In this document: positions 32,685-45,724 of the stretch, piece after piece
Layout: each line of letters begins with the position of its first letter
How positions within the stretch are numbered: position 1 is the first letter of the stretch
NCBI GenBank assembly: GCA_018902385.1
Contig: JABSSW010000058.1
Span: forward strand, 124,001-188,000
DNA from: Physcia stellaris
Taxonomy: Eukaryota > Ascomycota > Lecanoromycetes > Caliciales > Physciaceae
Length of the DNA stretch: 64,000 nucleotides
Direction: 5' to 3'
Position numbers and translations under genes: made by a program
The notes under the pieces: model-generated
What the model was told of the DNA's origin: nothing
Seen by the model: only the letters and a program-made list of their open reading frames with translations
Database searches by the model: none

Positions 32685-35600
32685 ATGACGCAAAATTTGA
32701 TCGAAAGCCTTGAGGCGCTTCATGTCACCACGGATGAGAATTTTGTCATAGATGACATACTGGCAGAACGCAGGCCGAGGAAAAAGGAGAAGCAGTCTCT
32801 CGACGCTGTGAAAAAGGATCTTGAGGAGACCTTCTTGAAACCTCCAACATCATTTAGCGCGGAATGGCTGAACAAGCTACAGCAGAGATGGGATGTAGCG
32901 ACCGATTTCAAAGATCTATACGAGATGGCTCCAACGCAAACTAGGACCGTAACGCGTTTCACTAGAGAAGGATTGGAAGGCAGAGTGACTGGTTACAAAG
33001 AGGTCACGGTGCCTGCAACTAGTGCTACTGCAAAAAATTCCACCTCAATGTTACGAAAGCCAGCTAACCGAGCCGACTTCGTCCGCGGTGCTGCTGGTTT
33101 CTTTCCTTTTGCACCTGGAGGTCTTGATGGCGTGCAGGCAATTGCAGATTTGGAAGACAAGGCAATCCAGCAAGGGCAAAAGGCTGAGGGCGCAAGGTCT
33201 AATAATCTAGATAGAGTTATTAACTTCTCAGAAGGTGGCCTTCTAGAGATACCCCCAGGCTTTTCGCGAGGGCTTGATTTCAGTAAAGCATGTGCGAAAG
33301 TCGAGGACGCCACTGCGAAGCAGATTGAAGAAACCTTAGAAGCTGAACCGGAGGATCTACTAAATGGAGTGCCTACAAACGACACCGGCGGGGTTCCGGT
33401 TGACGTTGAGAATGGTGGGGAGTCGACGACGGAGGAAGCAGCAGACGATATAGACTCATTACTGCCCAATGAATTCCCATCCTTCGAGCCTCGTGGGCCG
33501 CTAGCAGCTTCTACAGCGAAAAGAGGTGGCAAAGAGTGGGCTCATATGGTTGATGTGAAAAGGGAGATTACCAATTTCCGAGATCTCGTACCAGACATGG
33601 CAAGGACGTGGCCCTTCGAGCTAGACACCTTTCAGAAAGAAGCTGTTTATCACCTCGAGAACGGCGACTCAGTCTTTGTCGCTGCTCATACCTCTGCTGG
33701 AAAAACAGTTGTTGCTGAGTATGCGATAGCTTTAGCAGCGAAGCATATGACGAAAGCAGTCTACACTTCTCCGATCAAAGCCTTGAGCAACCAAAAATTC
33801 CGGGACTTTAGGCACGGGTTCGAAGACGTTGGTATCCTGACCGGCGACGTGCAGATCAATGCTGAAGCCAGCTGTCTGATCATGACCACAGAGATCTTGA
33901 GGAGCATGTTGTATCGCGGCGCTGACCTTCTGAGAGATGTCGAATTTGTCATTTTTGACGAGGTACATTACGTGAACGATCTGGAGCGAGGAGTCGTCTG
34001 GGAAGAGGTAATCATAATGCTTCCCGAGCACGTAACTTTAATTCTACTGTCTGCAACAGTACCCAATACATACGAATTTGCTTCGTGGGTCGGTCGGACG
34101 AAGAAAAAAGATATCTACGTCATATCAACTCCAAAGCGACCGGTGCCGCTGGAACACTATCTGTGGGCCGACAAGGCAATGTATATGATTGTGGATGCGG
34201 ACAAACGGTTCTTAGATAAGGGCTGGAAGGAAGCTAATACTGCAATGTCAGGCAGAGACAAACTTGTACCACCAAAAGCTGTTGACAATGTCGCCAACCA
34301 GCGAGGTGGCGCCAATGGACGTGGCGGTCGAGGTCAAGGCCAGCGCGGAGGCCCACGGCGAGGTGGCCCTCAGCAACGAGGCCGGGGTCAGCCACAAAGA
34401 GGTGGAGGTAACATTGCCCGTACTGGGCGTGGTGGCGGCCGCACGACAGCTGCTCAAGACCGTAACATCTGGGTGCACCTTGTCCAACATTTGAAAAAGA
34501 AAGACTTGCTGCCTACCTGCATCTTCGTTTTCTCAAAAAAGAGATGCGAGGAGAATGCAGATGCTCTGTCCAATCTAGACTTTTGCACTGCTACTGAAAA
34601 GAGCGCTATTCACATGATCATAGAACGATCGATTGCACGACTGAAGCAAGAAGATCGTATCCTGCCGCAGATCAGACGACTGCGTGAATTGCTGGCACGA
34701 GGAATAGCTGTGCACCATGGCGGACTGCTCCCTATTGTCAAGGAGATGGTCGAGATACTGTTCGCAAAGACGCTGGTCAAAGTCCTCTTCGCCACAGAAA
34801 CCTTTGCGATGGGCCTTAACCTACCTACACGCACTGTCGTCTTCTCTGGATTCCGTAAACACGATGGAAGATCGTTCAGGGATTTACTGCCTGGCGAGTA
34901 TACGCAAATGGCTGGCCGAGCTGGTCGGCGAGGCCTTGACCCTGTCGGCAGTGTGATTATTGTATCTTCGGGCACCGAAGAAGCTCCGCCAGCTGGTGTT
35001 CTAAGGCAGATGATCCTAGGGATTCCAACTAAGCTTCGATCGCAGTTTCGTCTTACGTACAACATGATCCTGAACTTGCTTCGCGTGGAGGCCTTGAAGA
35101 TCGAGGAGATGATTAAAAGAAGTTTCAGCGAGAATGCTACACAGGCGCTCCTACCCGAGCATGAAAAGCAGGTCAAACTCTCCGAGTCGGATCTAGCAAA
35201 GATAAAACGCGAACCCTGCGATATATGTGATATGGATCTGGAGATGTGCCATGAAGCTGCTATGGCTTACCAATCGATGACTGCAGACCTTCATCTAGCT
35301 GTTGTGGCTTCTCCAATTGGTCGTCGCATGTTGTCACCAAGGAGACTGATTGTCTTTCGAAAGGTAAGTTGCCGAGTCGTTAGAGCATTGCTTATGACTG
35401 ATGGTGAATCTAGGACGGGATCCGGATACCTGGGATCCTGACCCGAGAAGGTGTCAGCAAAGGACTAGCTCCAACTATCGAAGTACTCTCCTTGGGCAGG
35501 AAGAACAAAAGTCGTGAGGCAAATGATCTCCTGCCTTACCTTCCAAGTTTCAGACCGCATTTCTCCAGCCTGCCGAAGAAGGTTGCAGAGATGGAACTCA

Positions 35601-36718
35601 AGGTGCTCAGAGTACCGTTGAGCGATGTAGACTGCATTACTAGATCCACGGTCAAGGTACGTTTCCCATCATTGCGCTTTGCAATATCCGCTAAGCGTGT
35701 CTTTCAGATTGAAATCGAGAAGTTGGTAATGCGTGCCGTAGATGCAGAAGCGGAGGTTCAGCTCACCAGAATCTGCGCATCCTGGAAAGCTCCATTCTGG
35801 GACGAGCTGGACTGGAGTCGTATCAAATTACTGAGCATCAGGGACACACTGGAGATTCGAAAGAATCAACTGCTGACTGCACAAGAAGCTCAATGCCTCG
35901 AGTGTCCTAATTTTGTCAAGCATGTATGTTGTTAGAGGTACTCCGTTCTCGATACTTGCTAACAGCTTTAGTTCTCCATGCGGCATGATGAATGGCTTAT
36001 CAAGGAGAACATCTCTCAACTTCGGCAGCTGATGTCTGATCAAAATCTACAGCTACTGCCCGACTACGAGCAACGCATCGCAGTCCTGAAAGACCTTGGT
36101 TTCATCGACGACAATTCCCGTGTGGAGTTAAAGGGCAAAGTAGCATGCGAGGTAAAACTACCCCGTCCCATACTACATCCTTTCTGGCTCACAGCTAATG
36201 CTTTCACAAACGAAAAGATCCATTCCGCCGACGAGCTAGTCCTCACCGAGCTAATCCTCGAAAACGTGCTCGCAGCCTTCGAGCCCGAAGAAATCGTAGC
36301 CCTCCTCTCCGCCTTCGTCTTCCAGGAAAAAACCGACGTGCAACCGACCCTAACCCCGAGCCTGGAAAAGGGCAAAGCGACCATCATCAGCATCTCAGAG
36401 AAAGTAAATCGTTTCCAGACCGAGCACCAGGTCATCCTCTCGAGCGACGACTCCAACGACTTCGTCAGCCGGCCCCGCTTCGGGCTCGTGGAGGTCGTGC
36501 ACGAGTGGGCGCGCGGCATGTCCTTCAACCGCATCACGGACTTGACGGATGTGCTCGAGGGCACCATCGTCAGGGTCATCACCAGGCTGGATGAGACCTG
36601 CCGCGAGGTCAAGAATGCGGCGAGGATCGTGGGGGATCCGGAGCTGTTTGCGAAGATGCAGGCGGCGCAGGAGATGATTAAGAGGGATATCACTGCTGTT
36701 GCGTCCCTTTATATGTAG
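32685..36718 (+). CDS. SKI2: Ski2-type RNA helicase of the SKI complex
   Basis: Four exons: 32685-35363, 35414-35656, 35708-35923 and 35972-36718, giving 1,294 residues, close to yeast Ski2. The N-terminal 300 residues bind Ski3/Ski8 in the known complex. The helicase core shows motif I AHTSAGKT (about residue 334), DEVHYVND (about 425), LLSATVPN, then [10 protein letters not shown] (about 741). The C-terminal third is the DSHCT helical region. Between the two RecA folds, at about residues 538-590, lies an arginine-glycine-rich segment with repeated RGG. With Ski3 and Ski8 the protein feeds mRNA into the cytoplasmic exosome for 3'-5' decay. All introns have phase 0. The start codon lies after a T-rich leader and is the first ATG of the frame. 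Confidence 0.96.
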
Positions 36719-37385
36719 GTGCTGATGGGGAGTACGTGCGGGCTTTGGAGTTAGAGCAGCTGTTTGGAGGACGGGTTTTGTGCTTTGATGAAACGGCGGT
36801 TTTCATCCTTGGAGGGATCCGAATGTTCTGAGTTTCGTTGGGCGTCTGGATGGTACGTATCTATCATTGAATAAAGTAGATTTTGAAAAGCGATCAACGG
36901 TCCAGCAGAAGCGGGTATCTGTCGATGAGATATGATAAATTCCGACGAACATGTTCTCTGAAGGCAGCTTTTTTTTCAAACCCAAGTTTTTTTCGGTCAA
37001 CCAGCTACGTAGTCATTTCTCATATCTAGATAGACCTCCATCACCGTTATGCCTCTTTCACGATTGCCAGGTTTCACACTCGAGGCCTTTAAGTCTGATT
37101 TCAAAACAATCAACTTATACTGCAATATCCACTTCATAGTACCTACCAAACAATGAGCATCAGAGCACGCACTAATCTTGCGAAATGGGGGTTCATCAGA
37201 TTCTAATATATACCATGTCCTTCTCCCAGTCAGACATTCCCCGTAACCCAAGACTCATCCCTGCCAGCCAACTATTTGCCGTAGGCAGACTCCTCCAAAT
37301 ACTCCAAGACACCAGACACCTATACTCCTCCCTCCCCATCCCCCTCCCCACTTCACCTCCCGCCCCACTCCCCCAACCAACACCC
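36719..37385. other. Convergent intergenic region SKI2 / DID2
   Basis: About 670 bp between two stop codons. No gene; C-rich tract at about 37,320-37,440 next to the DID2 end. Confidence 0.45.
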
Positions 37386-38285
37386 CTAATTCCTCAAAGC
37401 CCTCAACCTCTCCCCCAACCCCTCCTCCCTCTCCTCCTCGGTAACCTTCTGCGGCGCCGCCTTATCAGGCGCGCTCATCTCGGCCTGCAGCTCGACGCCG
37501 GCCTCGTCCGCGACCTGGCCGATCAAGCGATCGACGTCGTCCTGCGGCGTGCCGACGGCGGTGGCGGACGAGGTCGCGGTCTCGTAGTAGCCCGTCGCGA
37601 CGTCGAGGTCTTCGAATTGGGTTTCGAATTTGTCCATTACGGCGGAGATCTTGGGAAGGGGTTAGGGATTGTGGGAGAAGATTTTTTGGGATGATGGGGA
37701 ATTAGAAGAGGGGATAAGCGGAGGTATGCTGTACCTTCTCGAGATCCATACTCCTCATCGCGCCCTCCATGCCCTTCACCACGCCCGCCATGCTCCCCGT
37801 AACCTGCCGCATCGTCACCGCGGTCTGCACCCTGCTGGCGACGGCGTCGATCCTTGATCCTAATCGGAGGAGATTGAGTTTCTCGTTTTGTTTTCGGATT
37901 GCGTTTTGGGCGTAGATCTTCGCGATGTCGGGGTGGTTTTGTTGGATTGCCTGGTTCGTGGGGAAGACGTTTAGTTGGGCTGTACGTGTGAAAGGAATGG
38001 AATTGAGGTTGGGTTTGATATTGAGAAATTATGTAGGGAGTGAAGGGAGCTAGGAGGTTTTTGGAAGGAAGGGAGGGCAGGGAAGTGGAGGCAGCGTACT
38101 TTCTTGAGTTTGTTCTTCTCTGTGGTTTCGTCTTTGCCTGCTTTTGCGGCTTGGCGGTTGAGTTGTTTGGCTGTGAACTGCGTATCGCACGTCAGTGACA
38201 TGCTTCATGCCTAATGTATAGAGATTCAAGCGCTGGATGGGAGGTATACCTTCAAGTTGAACAGCGATTTCTCGAGACCGGACAT
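37386..38285 (-). CDS. DID2: ESCRT-III-associated protein Did2/Vps46 (CHMP1)
   Basis: Four exons on the minus strand: 38285-38250, 38177-38100, 37950-37735 and 37649-37386, giving 197 residues, the normal CHMP1 length. The first exon encodes only [12 protein letters not shown], which continues [12 protein letters not shown]. The helical core has [19 protein letters not shown] and the Met-rich helix ([19 protein letters not shown]). The C-terminus contains [22 protein letters not shown] and ends ERLRALRN, the MIM1 motif for Vps4/Vta1. It regulates ESCRT-III disassembly on endosomes during multivesicular body formation. The basic first half and acidic second half fit the family. It shares a 354-bp promoter region with MZM1. 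Confidence 0.94.
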
Positions 38286-38639
38286 TGTGGGGATGGTGGG
38301 GTAGGTGTGAAGAGTAGGTGGAGGATATGGAAGCCTGTTACTTAATTTGCTCCCAGAGGTCTGTCAAAAGCTTCCTGTATACAGAGAGCAGGAAGTAGAA
38401 ATTTCAAGGTATGGAGGTTGCGATATCGTGAAGCTTGTGCCTGGAATTTGAGCTTCACAGAGGGGATGACGTTGGCGGAGCACAAAACGCGCTAACCGCT
38501 TCAGTCGAGTCGCCGCAAAACCCTGTGATGCTCTACACGGGGACGAAAAGGAAGATCGTTCAATCCTCAACATTATTCTGTATTCAGTCATGATCTTGAG
38601 ATACCACTAACCTCATCTCCCGCTTCCGCTCCTCTGAAA

Positions 38640-39337
38640 ATGGTACTCTCACCCTCCCAAATCGCCATCCACGCCTACCGCGACCTCCTCCGCTCCGCCC
38701 GCATTGCTTTCCAGGGTAACCTCCCCTATCCCCTTTCCCCTTTCCCCGTTCCTACCTCCCCACCCCGACTCTAAGCCCTTCTCCCCCTCAACTCCCTGCA
38801 GCGAACACACATCTAACACCACCCAGGCGACACCCGCCTCCTAACAGGCGCCCTATCGCAAGCCCGCTCCGCCTTCGAAGCCGGCCGCTCCACCTCCCCC
38901 TCAGGTCCAGAGTTCGAGGCGCAGCTCAAGCACGCCGGTGATGTGGCGCGGCTGTTGAGGGAGAATGTAGTGCAGGGGGCCAGCAGTGGGGAGGATCGAT
39001 ATCGTGAGTCGCTCGTATCTAGCTGTACTTTGCGATGATGGGAGGGGGGAAGAGGCTGTGTGTGGAAGAGAGGGGTTGGGAGAGTTGGGCTGTGGGGACA
39101 GGCTTGCGGAAGAGAGAGAAATGTGGAGGGGGAGGCATTTTGGAGGAGAGAAGAGGCGATTCAGGGGTGGAAGGGTTCAATTATGCTGACTACTGGTGGA
39201 TAGAGCTACGGATACACGAGTACACTGAGCGAGGCGACAACGATAGCATCAAACAGGCAGGGAAAAGCACACTTGCTACTCCAATGAGCGGTGGATGCTG
39301 TGGTGGTGCGGCGGCAACAACAACAACAACACAATAG
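38640..39337 (+). CDS. MZM1: LYR-family mitochondrial zinc maintenance protein Mzm1
   Basis: Three exons, 38640-38715, 38827-39003 and 39204-39337, giving 128 residues in frame. It begins with an LYR-type helix (AYRDLLRSARIAFQGD). The Mzm1-like middle (LTGALSQARSAFEAGR) and RLLRENVVQG follow, then LRIHEYTERGDNDSIKQ. The C-terminus has an unusual GGCCGGAA motif and a run of Thr. Yeast Mzm1 is a matrix chaperone that stabilises the Rieske protein before its insertion into complex III. The third intron-exon border leaves a 200-bp intron, longer than most here. The terminal Cys pair and Thr run come from GGT/GCA- and ACA-type repeats and vary among orthologues. Confidence 0.85.
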
Positions 39338-39590
39338 TACAAGATCTTGGCATTTGCAACAGTGAGTAATTCATATATGCATAAAAGCATCTATTGCAGG
39401 CATGTCCCTTTGACAATAGGGGTATCTATGTTGAACTCGCAGAAATGGTCGCTAAATTGCTTCACAATAGCCTGTAATTCCCAACACCCATCGTTGAAGA
39501 TGGCATCTCTAATCCAGGCCCAACCTCCGAAAACGCCTTGTCAATGCTTTTGCGGTGTTAAGTGTCGTGTTATGCGTTTGATATGTCTCA

Positions 39591-42500
39591 TTATGTCGCG
39601 GCCGGGGCAGCAGCACCCGTCATCCCATCTATCGTTTCCACGGGCCCGCACGAGCAGAACAGATTCATGTCGCCATAAGCTGGCACAAGTCAGCATTTGA
39701 CCATCCTCCACACATCAGCCACAATAGATCTGTTTGAGACTCACCATCATCCAACCTCGTAACACTAGGCCAGAACTTCTTCTCCTTCAACCACGGCAAT
39801 GGATACGCTGCCGTCTCCCTGCTGTAAGGCCTCTCCCATTTCTCCCCTTCCAGCAAATCTCGAAGCGAATGCGGTGCCATCTTCATCACATTACCCTCTC
39901 TTGGCTGCTTTCCCTCCTCAATAGCTGCAATCTCTTTCCGAATCTCGATAAGTGCATCACAGAAACGATTCATCTCATCTAGATTCTCGCTTTCTGTGGG
40001 CTCAATCATTAGTGTGTTAGCGACTGGCCAAGACATGGTCGGAGCGTGGAAGCCGTAATCCTGCAGCCTTTTGGCGACATCGATAGCTTCAATACCAGCC
40101 GTGTCCTTGAATTTCCGGACGTCGAGAATGAACTCATGGGCGCAACGGCCGGCGGAATTGGTGTAGAGGATAGGGTAATGGGGTTTCAGGCGGGCAAGGA
40201 TGTAGTTGGCGTTGAGAAGCGTGATTTTGGTAGCGTGTGTGAGTCCGTATCCTCCCATCATCTTGATATAAGCCCAGCTGATGGGCAAGATACTCGCACT
40301 GCCCCATGGCGCACCACTGACAGGGTATATGCCCTTTTCACCGCCTACTTCGGCTAAAGGATGGCCCGGTAAGAATGCTTGAAGATGGGACTTTACGCCA
40401 ATAGGACCAACTCCTGGTCCGCCGCCACCATGCGGAATACAAAATGTCTTGTGAAGATTGAGATGGCACACGTCGGCACCAATTTCACCAGGCGAGCACA
40501 AACCAATCTGGGCATTCAGGTTGGCTCCATCCATGTAGACTTGACCACCGTAATCGTGCACCATCTTGCACGCCTCCTTGATTTGAGGCTCGAAGACGCC
40601 GAATGTGCTGGGATAGGTGATCATGATTGCTCCTAGCTCTTCACGATATTTCTCACATTTGTCTTTCAGGTCATCTATATCCAGATTCCCAGTTTTCTGC
40701 TCGCATTTAATCGTCACGACGCGCATGCCAGCCATTGCGGCACTGGCGGGATTAGTACCATGAGCTGACACTGGTATCAGGCAAATATCTCTTTTCTTTC
40801 CTGGTTGTTGCTCTTGGTATTTTCGGATAACACGAAGACCGGCAAACTCGCCCTGAGCTCCCGAATTAGGTTGCAGAGAAACAGCATCAAAACCAGTGAT
40901 GTTCGCTAAGTCGCCCTCCAATGATTCGATGAGTCTCTTATAGCCCTTCGCTTGCTGGACGGGAACAAAGGGATGTATGTTAGAAAATTCGGGCCAAGTC
41001 AATGAGGCCATTTCAGTGGCAGAGTTGAGCTTCATCGTACAAGAGCCTAAGGGTATCATGGAATGCACAAGCGACAGGTCCTTTGACTGAAGGTGATGGA
41101 TGTAGCGCATAAGCTCCGTCTCCGAATGATGTGTGTTGAAGACAGGGTGGGTTAGAAATGGAGATTGTCTTTTGAGATTTGCTGGGATTGGGGACACCCT
41201 TCTCTGCAAGTTCAAAAGTGTCTCAGTAGACATGCCTCCGGAACTTTTGGAAAAATGGCGGAAGACATTGACGAAAATCTTCAAGTCGTGGGCAGATACT
41301 GTCTCGTCGAGGGTTATACCTATCCTATTCTCGTCCAATACACGTAAATTGATTTTATGCTCGTTCGCAGCCCATTCGGCTACGCTCGCAGCTGTTCTAA
41401 ACCCTACCTCTACAGTTATTGTGTCGAAGGATGACACATCGCTTTCGCGTCCGGCTTTGCCGCTCACCGAGTATCCGAGTTTAAGTAAAGCCTCGCGCAG
41501 TATACAAGTCAGTTGGCGGATATTTTCAGCCATTGCGAACAAGCCTTGTGGACCGTGATAGATTGCGTAGAAAGCACTCATGTTAGCCAGCAAGGCCTGA
41601 GCTGTACAAATGTTGCTCGTTGCCTTTTCCCGCCTGATATGCTGCTCTCGAGTCTGCAAGGCAAGTCTTAAAGCTCTATTCCCTAATCGGTCTTTCGAAA
41701 CGCCAATCAGGCGCCCGGGAATCTTCCTCTTGTATTTCTCTGAACAGGCGAAGAATGCGGCGTGAGGTCCACCGTATCCGAAGGGAACCCCAAACCTCTG
41801 TGCATTTCCAAATGCAATGTCGGCCCCAAATTCGCCAGGAGGCTTTAAGAGTGTCAATGCTAACAGATCTGTTGCTACGCAAAAGGTTGCCTTTAGGTCA
41901 TGGACGGTGTCCGCCAGATTCTGGAAGTCATGGACTCCTCCTTCTGTGTCCGGGTACTGAGCAAGTACACCGATAAGATTGTCTCCAGTGTCCTTGACTG
42001 CCTGAGCCCCATCGGCAAGAAGATCTGCTGTGACAATCTTAATGCCGAAACCATCAGCCCGGGACTGCAGGACTGCAATGGTTTGCGGATGGCACAGAGT
42101 CGATACAAGGAAGGTTTTGTTTGGGTTTTTCTGCCTTGAAGTTGGAACAGCATTCATAGAAAGGGTCATGGCTTCTGCTGCCGCCGTTGATTCGTCTAGA
42201 ACCGAAGCATTGGAGATTGAAAGAGCTGTCAAATCAGACACCATGGTCTGGAAGTTTAGCAAAGACTCGAGGCGCCCTTGACTGATCTCCGGTTGGTATG
42301 GGGTATAGCTCGTGTACCAGCCTGGGTTCTGTAGAACATTTCTTTTGATGACTTCAGGCACTTTTGTGCCGGCGTAGCCACATCCAATGAAGCTTCGCAA
42401 AACCTTGTTCTCTTTTGCAATTTCACCAAGGCTCCGCAGCAGCTTTGTCTCCGACATTCTCCTACGCTCCTTCTTGGGCCCATAGATGGAGAGCGTCTTT

Positions 42501-42838
42501 TCACTGAGTATACCTGGTGGCAAAACTTCCTTGACAAATTCCTTCAGAGACTCACAGGGTGGATCCAGTTTGGCCAACATGACCGTCTCGTCTTCATGAG
42601 ATGGTCCAATGTGCCGGGGCAGGAAGTCATCTCTATAATTGAGATATGACTGTTCAGAGTACTCATAGGATACGTCGACTGGCGCGCTGTGCGCTGTATC
42701 GGAAGAGTGTCGCCTGTGTCCATTTGAAGATTGAAGCAGGGTTCGATATTTTTCGGTGGAGGTTGTGGAGAAGCTAGGCCTTATAATGGACGCAATTGAT
42801 CGTGGACGTGAGGGCGTCCGTAGAAAGGGACGCATCAT
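39591..42838 (-). CDS. GCV2: Glycine dehydrogenase (decarboxylating), P-protein, mitochondrial
   Basis: A long first exon, 42838-39745, and a short last exon, 39679-39591, joined by a 65-bp intron, give 1,060 residues. The first 45 residues are rich in Arg, Ser and Thr and lack acids: a mitochondrial presequence. Family landmarks include FLPRHIGPS, GYYGT-type GWYTSYTPYQPEISQGRLE, AYGGPHAAFFA-like FGYGGPHAAFF, and the PLP site HLNLHKTFCIPHGGGGPG with the lysine near residue 798. The short exon completes the conserved end AYGDMNLFCSCGPVE. The P-protein decarboxylates glycine and transfers aminomethyl to the lipoyl H-protein in the glycine cleavage system. The single-exon reading would end in a non-conserved tail, which supports the intron. 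Confidence 0.97.
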
Positions 42839-43460
42839 AAGGCCGGTCGAGTTTTCGGATGATGGTGGGTTTTACTCGGTGACGCTTGAGGTTCATAACT
42901 TCACGGGAAGCGATCGACTGCTGAGAACATTTTGCCGACTGATGCAGCTATCCAGGAAAGCCCTCTGACCCTGTCAGATTGCCAGGCGCTTCTAGTGATT
43001 GACGCAGGGGGAGCACGGTTATCGTCGCGTTATCGTTGAGAAGGAGGGAACATCTTTTGGCCGACAATCGTACCTACATTCCACGGCTGCACAATGACAT
43101 CATCGAAAACGATCAACAGCTCACCTTAGGGTTGAGCATTGAAGTTGGGTTTTTCCCAAGCCGGATTACCATCACCTCACCTTTATTACATCGGCGCTCA
43201 TTATTGTCTGCAGCGAACTAGGAGAGCACCGTCGGCGAAGAAATAATTAATTGGCATAATCTATGGAAAGCAGCGCACAAGGCGTGGAGGAACTCATCCG
43301 TCATGGGGTAGAACTACAACGCATTCATTGATGTTGCTATCCAGGCGTGGGCCTTTCTCCAACTTGTTCGTTTGATGTGTACATCTAGATGTTCCTGAAG
43401 TTCCCACAGTGAAGCATTGTTGTTTGTGATGAGCCACTTATTCACTTATGCTTCCCTGCT
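42839..43460. other. Intergenic between GCV2 and the histidine phosphatase gene
   Basis: About 620 bp, GCV2 promoter side. No gene recognised. Confidence 0.45.
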
Positions 43461-44575
43461 CTAGCTCGCTGGTGTTGTGGTAGGATAGCTGCACTCTGAA
43501 GTCGTTGCGGTACTTGCTGGCGGAGATGTACACGTACAGATTGGCTTATACGGCTCACTCGTGGTAGTTGGAGGTGTACCCTTGATGGTTTGAGCTTTGA
43601 CGAGGACCGGTATCACTGCACCAGTGCTGAGAGAGAACGCTCTGTGACCAAGAACTTTACGTACAACACAGTCAGCAGAGCTCCCGATTCACGTTGAAGC
43701 GTGTACTCACCTCTCAGAAGAGACGCGATTTCACCAGAATGGCTAGTGATTGATATGTAAGTGCTGTCGTCAGACGAGAAGACGTCGTCGAGCACCTTTT
43801 TTGACCTGATGTCCTGGTCAACACTGGTCTCTGCCTGAAGAGCCTTCCAGAGCTGGTCAGTCTCGGTGAACCCTGGTTCGATTTTATGTTTGGGGAATGC
43901 GTTCTGGATGTATGTCTTCGAGCCTCTGCGGTCACAGGTGTGGCCACTGATGCCCTCACGGAAAAGTTCCTTGACTTCGGGTATGAATGGGTACTTCCGG
44001 GGTAGAGAGAGGCCACTGAATGTTAGATTCGCTGTCTGAAGACACCTCGTCAAGGGACTCGTGTAATATGTCTGCGGTACCGGGATCTTCTGAACCGCGA
44101 TTTCGGCCTTCCAGAATTGATTCACGGCCAGGGCCTGGCTGACTCCTAAAGGAGTGAGGCGAGCATCATTCCATGTCACAGTAGAGTTTCCGTCTCGAAT
44201 AGAATAGTAGCAATTCCAAGCTGGGGTGCCGTAGTAGGTTTCAGCGGCATTATGAAAGCCTTGGCCATGACGACCCATAAAGAGCACTTTATACTCGACC
44301 CCACGAGGCGCATTACAGTTGAGAAACGAGACTTGGTGCTTGAACCTTTGCCATTGCGTCAGGTCGTGGCTATGGTGAGCTTTGGTGTCGGTGGGATATG
44401 CTTGATCGATCAGACCGAAGTTTGTCGTCGTGAAATTGAATGTAGACGCGTTCGTCGACGGATCATCTTGCAAAAAATAGCCTGTGACTGTAGTGTAATT
44501 TATGTAGGTTTGTCCAATTCTAGAAGCATTAGTCATACTCGCGAGAATCGCGATGGCGCAGACGAGGAAGATCAT
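43461..44575 (-). CDS. Secreted histidine phosphatase (phosphoglycerate mutase-like)
   Basis: Two exons on the minus strand, 44575-43711 and 43654-43461, give 352 residues. Residues 1-18 form a signal peptide (IFLVCAIAILASMTNA). The histidine-phosphatase motif FMGRHGQGFHN lies near residue 100, TSPLTRCLQTA near 170 and the second catalytic His in ITSHSGE near 280. The last exon adds VLGHRAFSLSTGAVIPVLVKA, the expected end of the fold, then a Ser/Thr/Pro/Cys-rich tail. Several N-glycosylation sequons are present. Members of this superfamily remove phosphate from many substrates; the substrate here is unknown and phytase or sugar-phosphatase activity would be guesswork. Reading through the intron would destroy the conserved C-terminal part, so the two-exon model is preferred. 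Confidence 0.88.
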
Positions 44576-45133
44576 TGTTACCTCTCCTGACGCAGCAAGC
44601 CTGAAAGTAATATTGAGGCTTGTAGCCCATCTTTATAGCAGATATGACCTCATCGGGATATGCTGGTAGGTGGCCCACGTGCACTCGCGTTGAAAAGCTG
44701 CAGTAGTGAACGTGATGAATCCAGTGGATGTCGTTGGCTCCAGAGTAGATCAGGTACGGGCGCCCCTAACAGGCAACCATTGTAGCGTAGCGGGCGGTGA
44801 AGTTCTAGGCCTTCTCGGGCTACCTAAATACTCCCGTCCTGGGCAGATAAGGTACTCCTTAGCCCACCATTTGCCTGACCATGAAAAGTTATTTGCTGAT
44901 TCATTGAGTTAAGAGTCAGGATTTCCCATCTTTGCAGTCCAGTGGCGCAGTTTTACCTTATTGTTCGGCATAATGCTCCGGTTGGATGACATATTTCTAT
45001 TTTTCCACCTCCTGTTCTCATCCTTGTGAACCAATTGCAGAATCTCGGGCTTGAGCTACTCCGTGATTTGATGAGACGGAAAAGTTTGAACAATCTTTGA
45101 TTTCTATCACACCCAAACGAAGGCCGGATCTAT
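44576..45133. other. Intergenic, no supported gene
   Basis: About 560 bp, promoter side of the phosphatase. Nothing recognised. Confidence 0.45.
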
Positions 45134-45724
45134 TCAGGCAAGACCTTGTCTCGTGCCGTTCGATGCTGTCGGTTTCCGAGTGATGTCTGGACTCCATGTA
45201 GGTCCAACGGCGAGTTTCAAACGTCTGCGCTTCCCTACACCAATGAAGCCTGCGGCCGCCACCCCCTTTTGAGGGGTGATGCATTCGTCGAAGATCGCTC
45301 TCAGCGACTCACCCACAGAGTCAATAGCAAGGTCATCTGCATCTGTCTCTCGGTCTAGCACGTCCAACGTGATCGTGCAGTACCTGTATTCCTCTTTGAA
45401 CGGTAGAGACGCGTAGCCCCGTGGCTTTGGCTCCTCCGGCGAGAAACGCTTCCAACGCCACCGGGTGCTTGAAAAAGGCTCGTCCGACAAGATTAGTCTC
45501 CACGCCCCGATGCACTCGTCGATGAATGCTTTGATGCCAGGATACCGGACGGGGGGAGTTGCTACACACGTAGCGTAGGGATCTCTAAAATGAACACCGA
45601 ATGCAGGACGTTCTGGTCGAATTATTGCCGCATTTGCTATAAGGAATGTAGCAAAGTATACCAGAAGGGTGGGCAAGGAGACTTTATAGCGGCGATACAA
45701 GGCAAAATTGTTGTTGGAGAACAT
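45134..45724 (-). CDS. Small secreted cysteine-containing protein, hypothetical
   Basis: A single exon of 196 residues. A basic N-terminus is followed by a hydrophobic segment (VSLPTLLVYFATFLIANAA), giving a signal peptide ending near residue 33. The mature part has four cysteines in the order C..DEC..YC..DEC, with a conserved-looking LPF..YRYCTITLDV strand and GVAAAGFIGVGKRRRLKLAVG near the end. This pattern occurs in a large uncharacterised family of fungal secreted proteins found in both saprobes and plant associates, so effector-like roles are possible but unproven. The gene lies between a secreted phosphatase and an amino acid decarboxylase, all on the minus strand. No intron is needed. 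Confidence 0.65.
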   Translation of the reverse strand: MFSNNNFALYRRYKVSLPTLLVYFATFLIANAAIIRPERPAFGVHFRDPYATCVATPPVRYPGIKAFIDECIGAWRLILSDEPFSSTRWRWKRFSPEEPKPRGYASLPFKEEYRYCTITLDVLDRETDADDLAIDSVGESLRAIFDECITPQKGVAAAGFIGVGKRRRLKLAVGPTWSPDITRKPTASNGTRQGLA

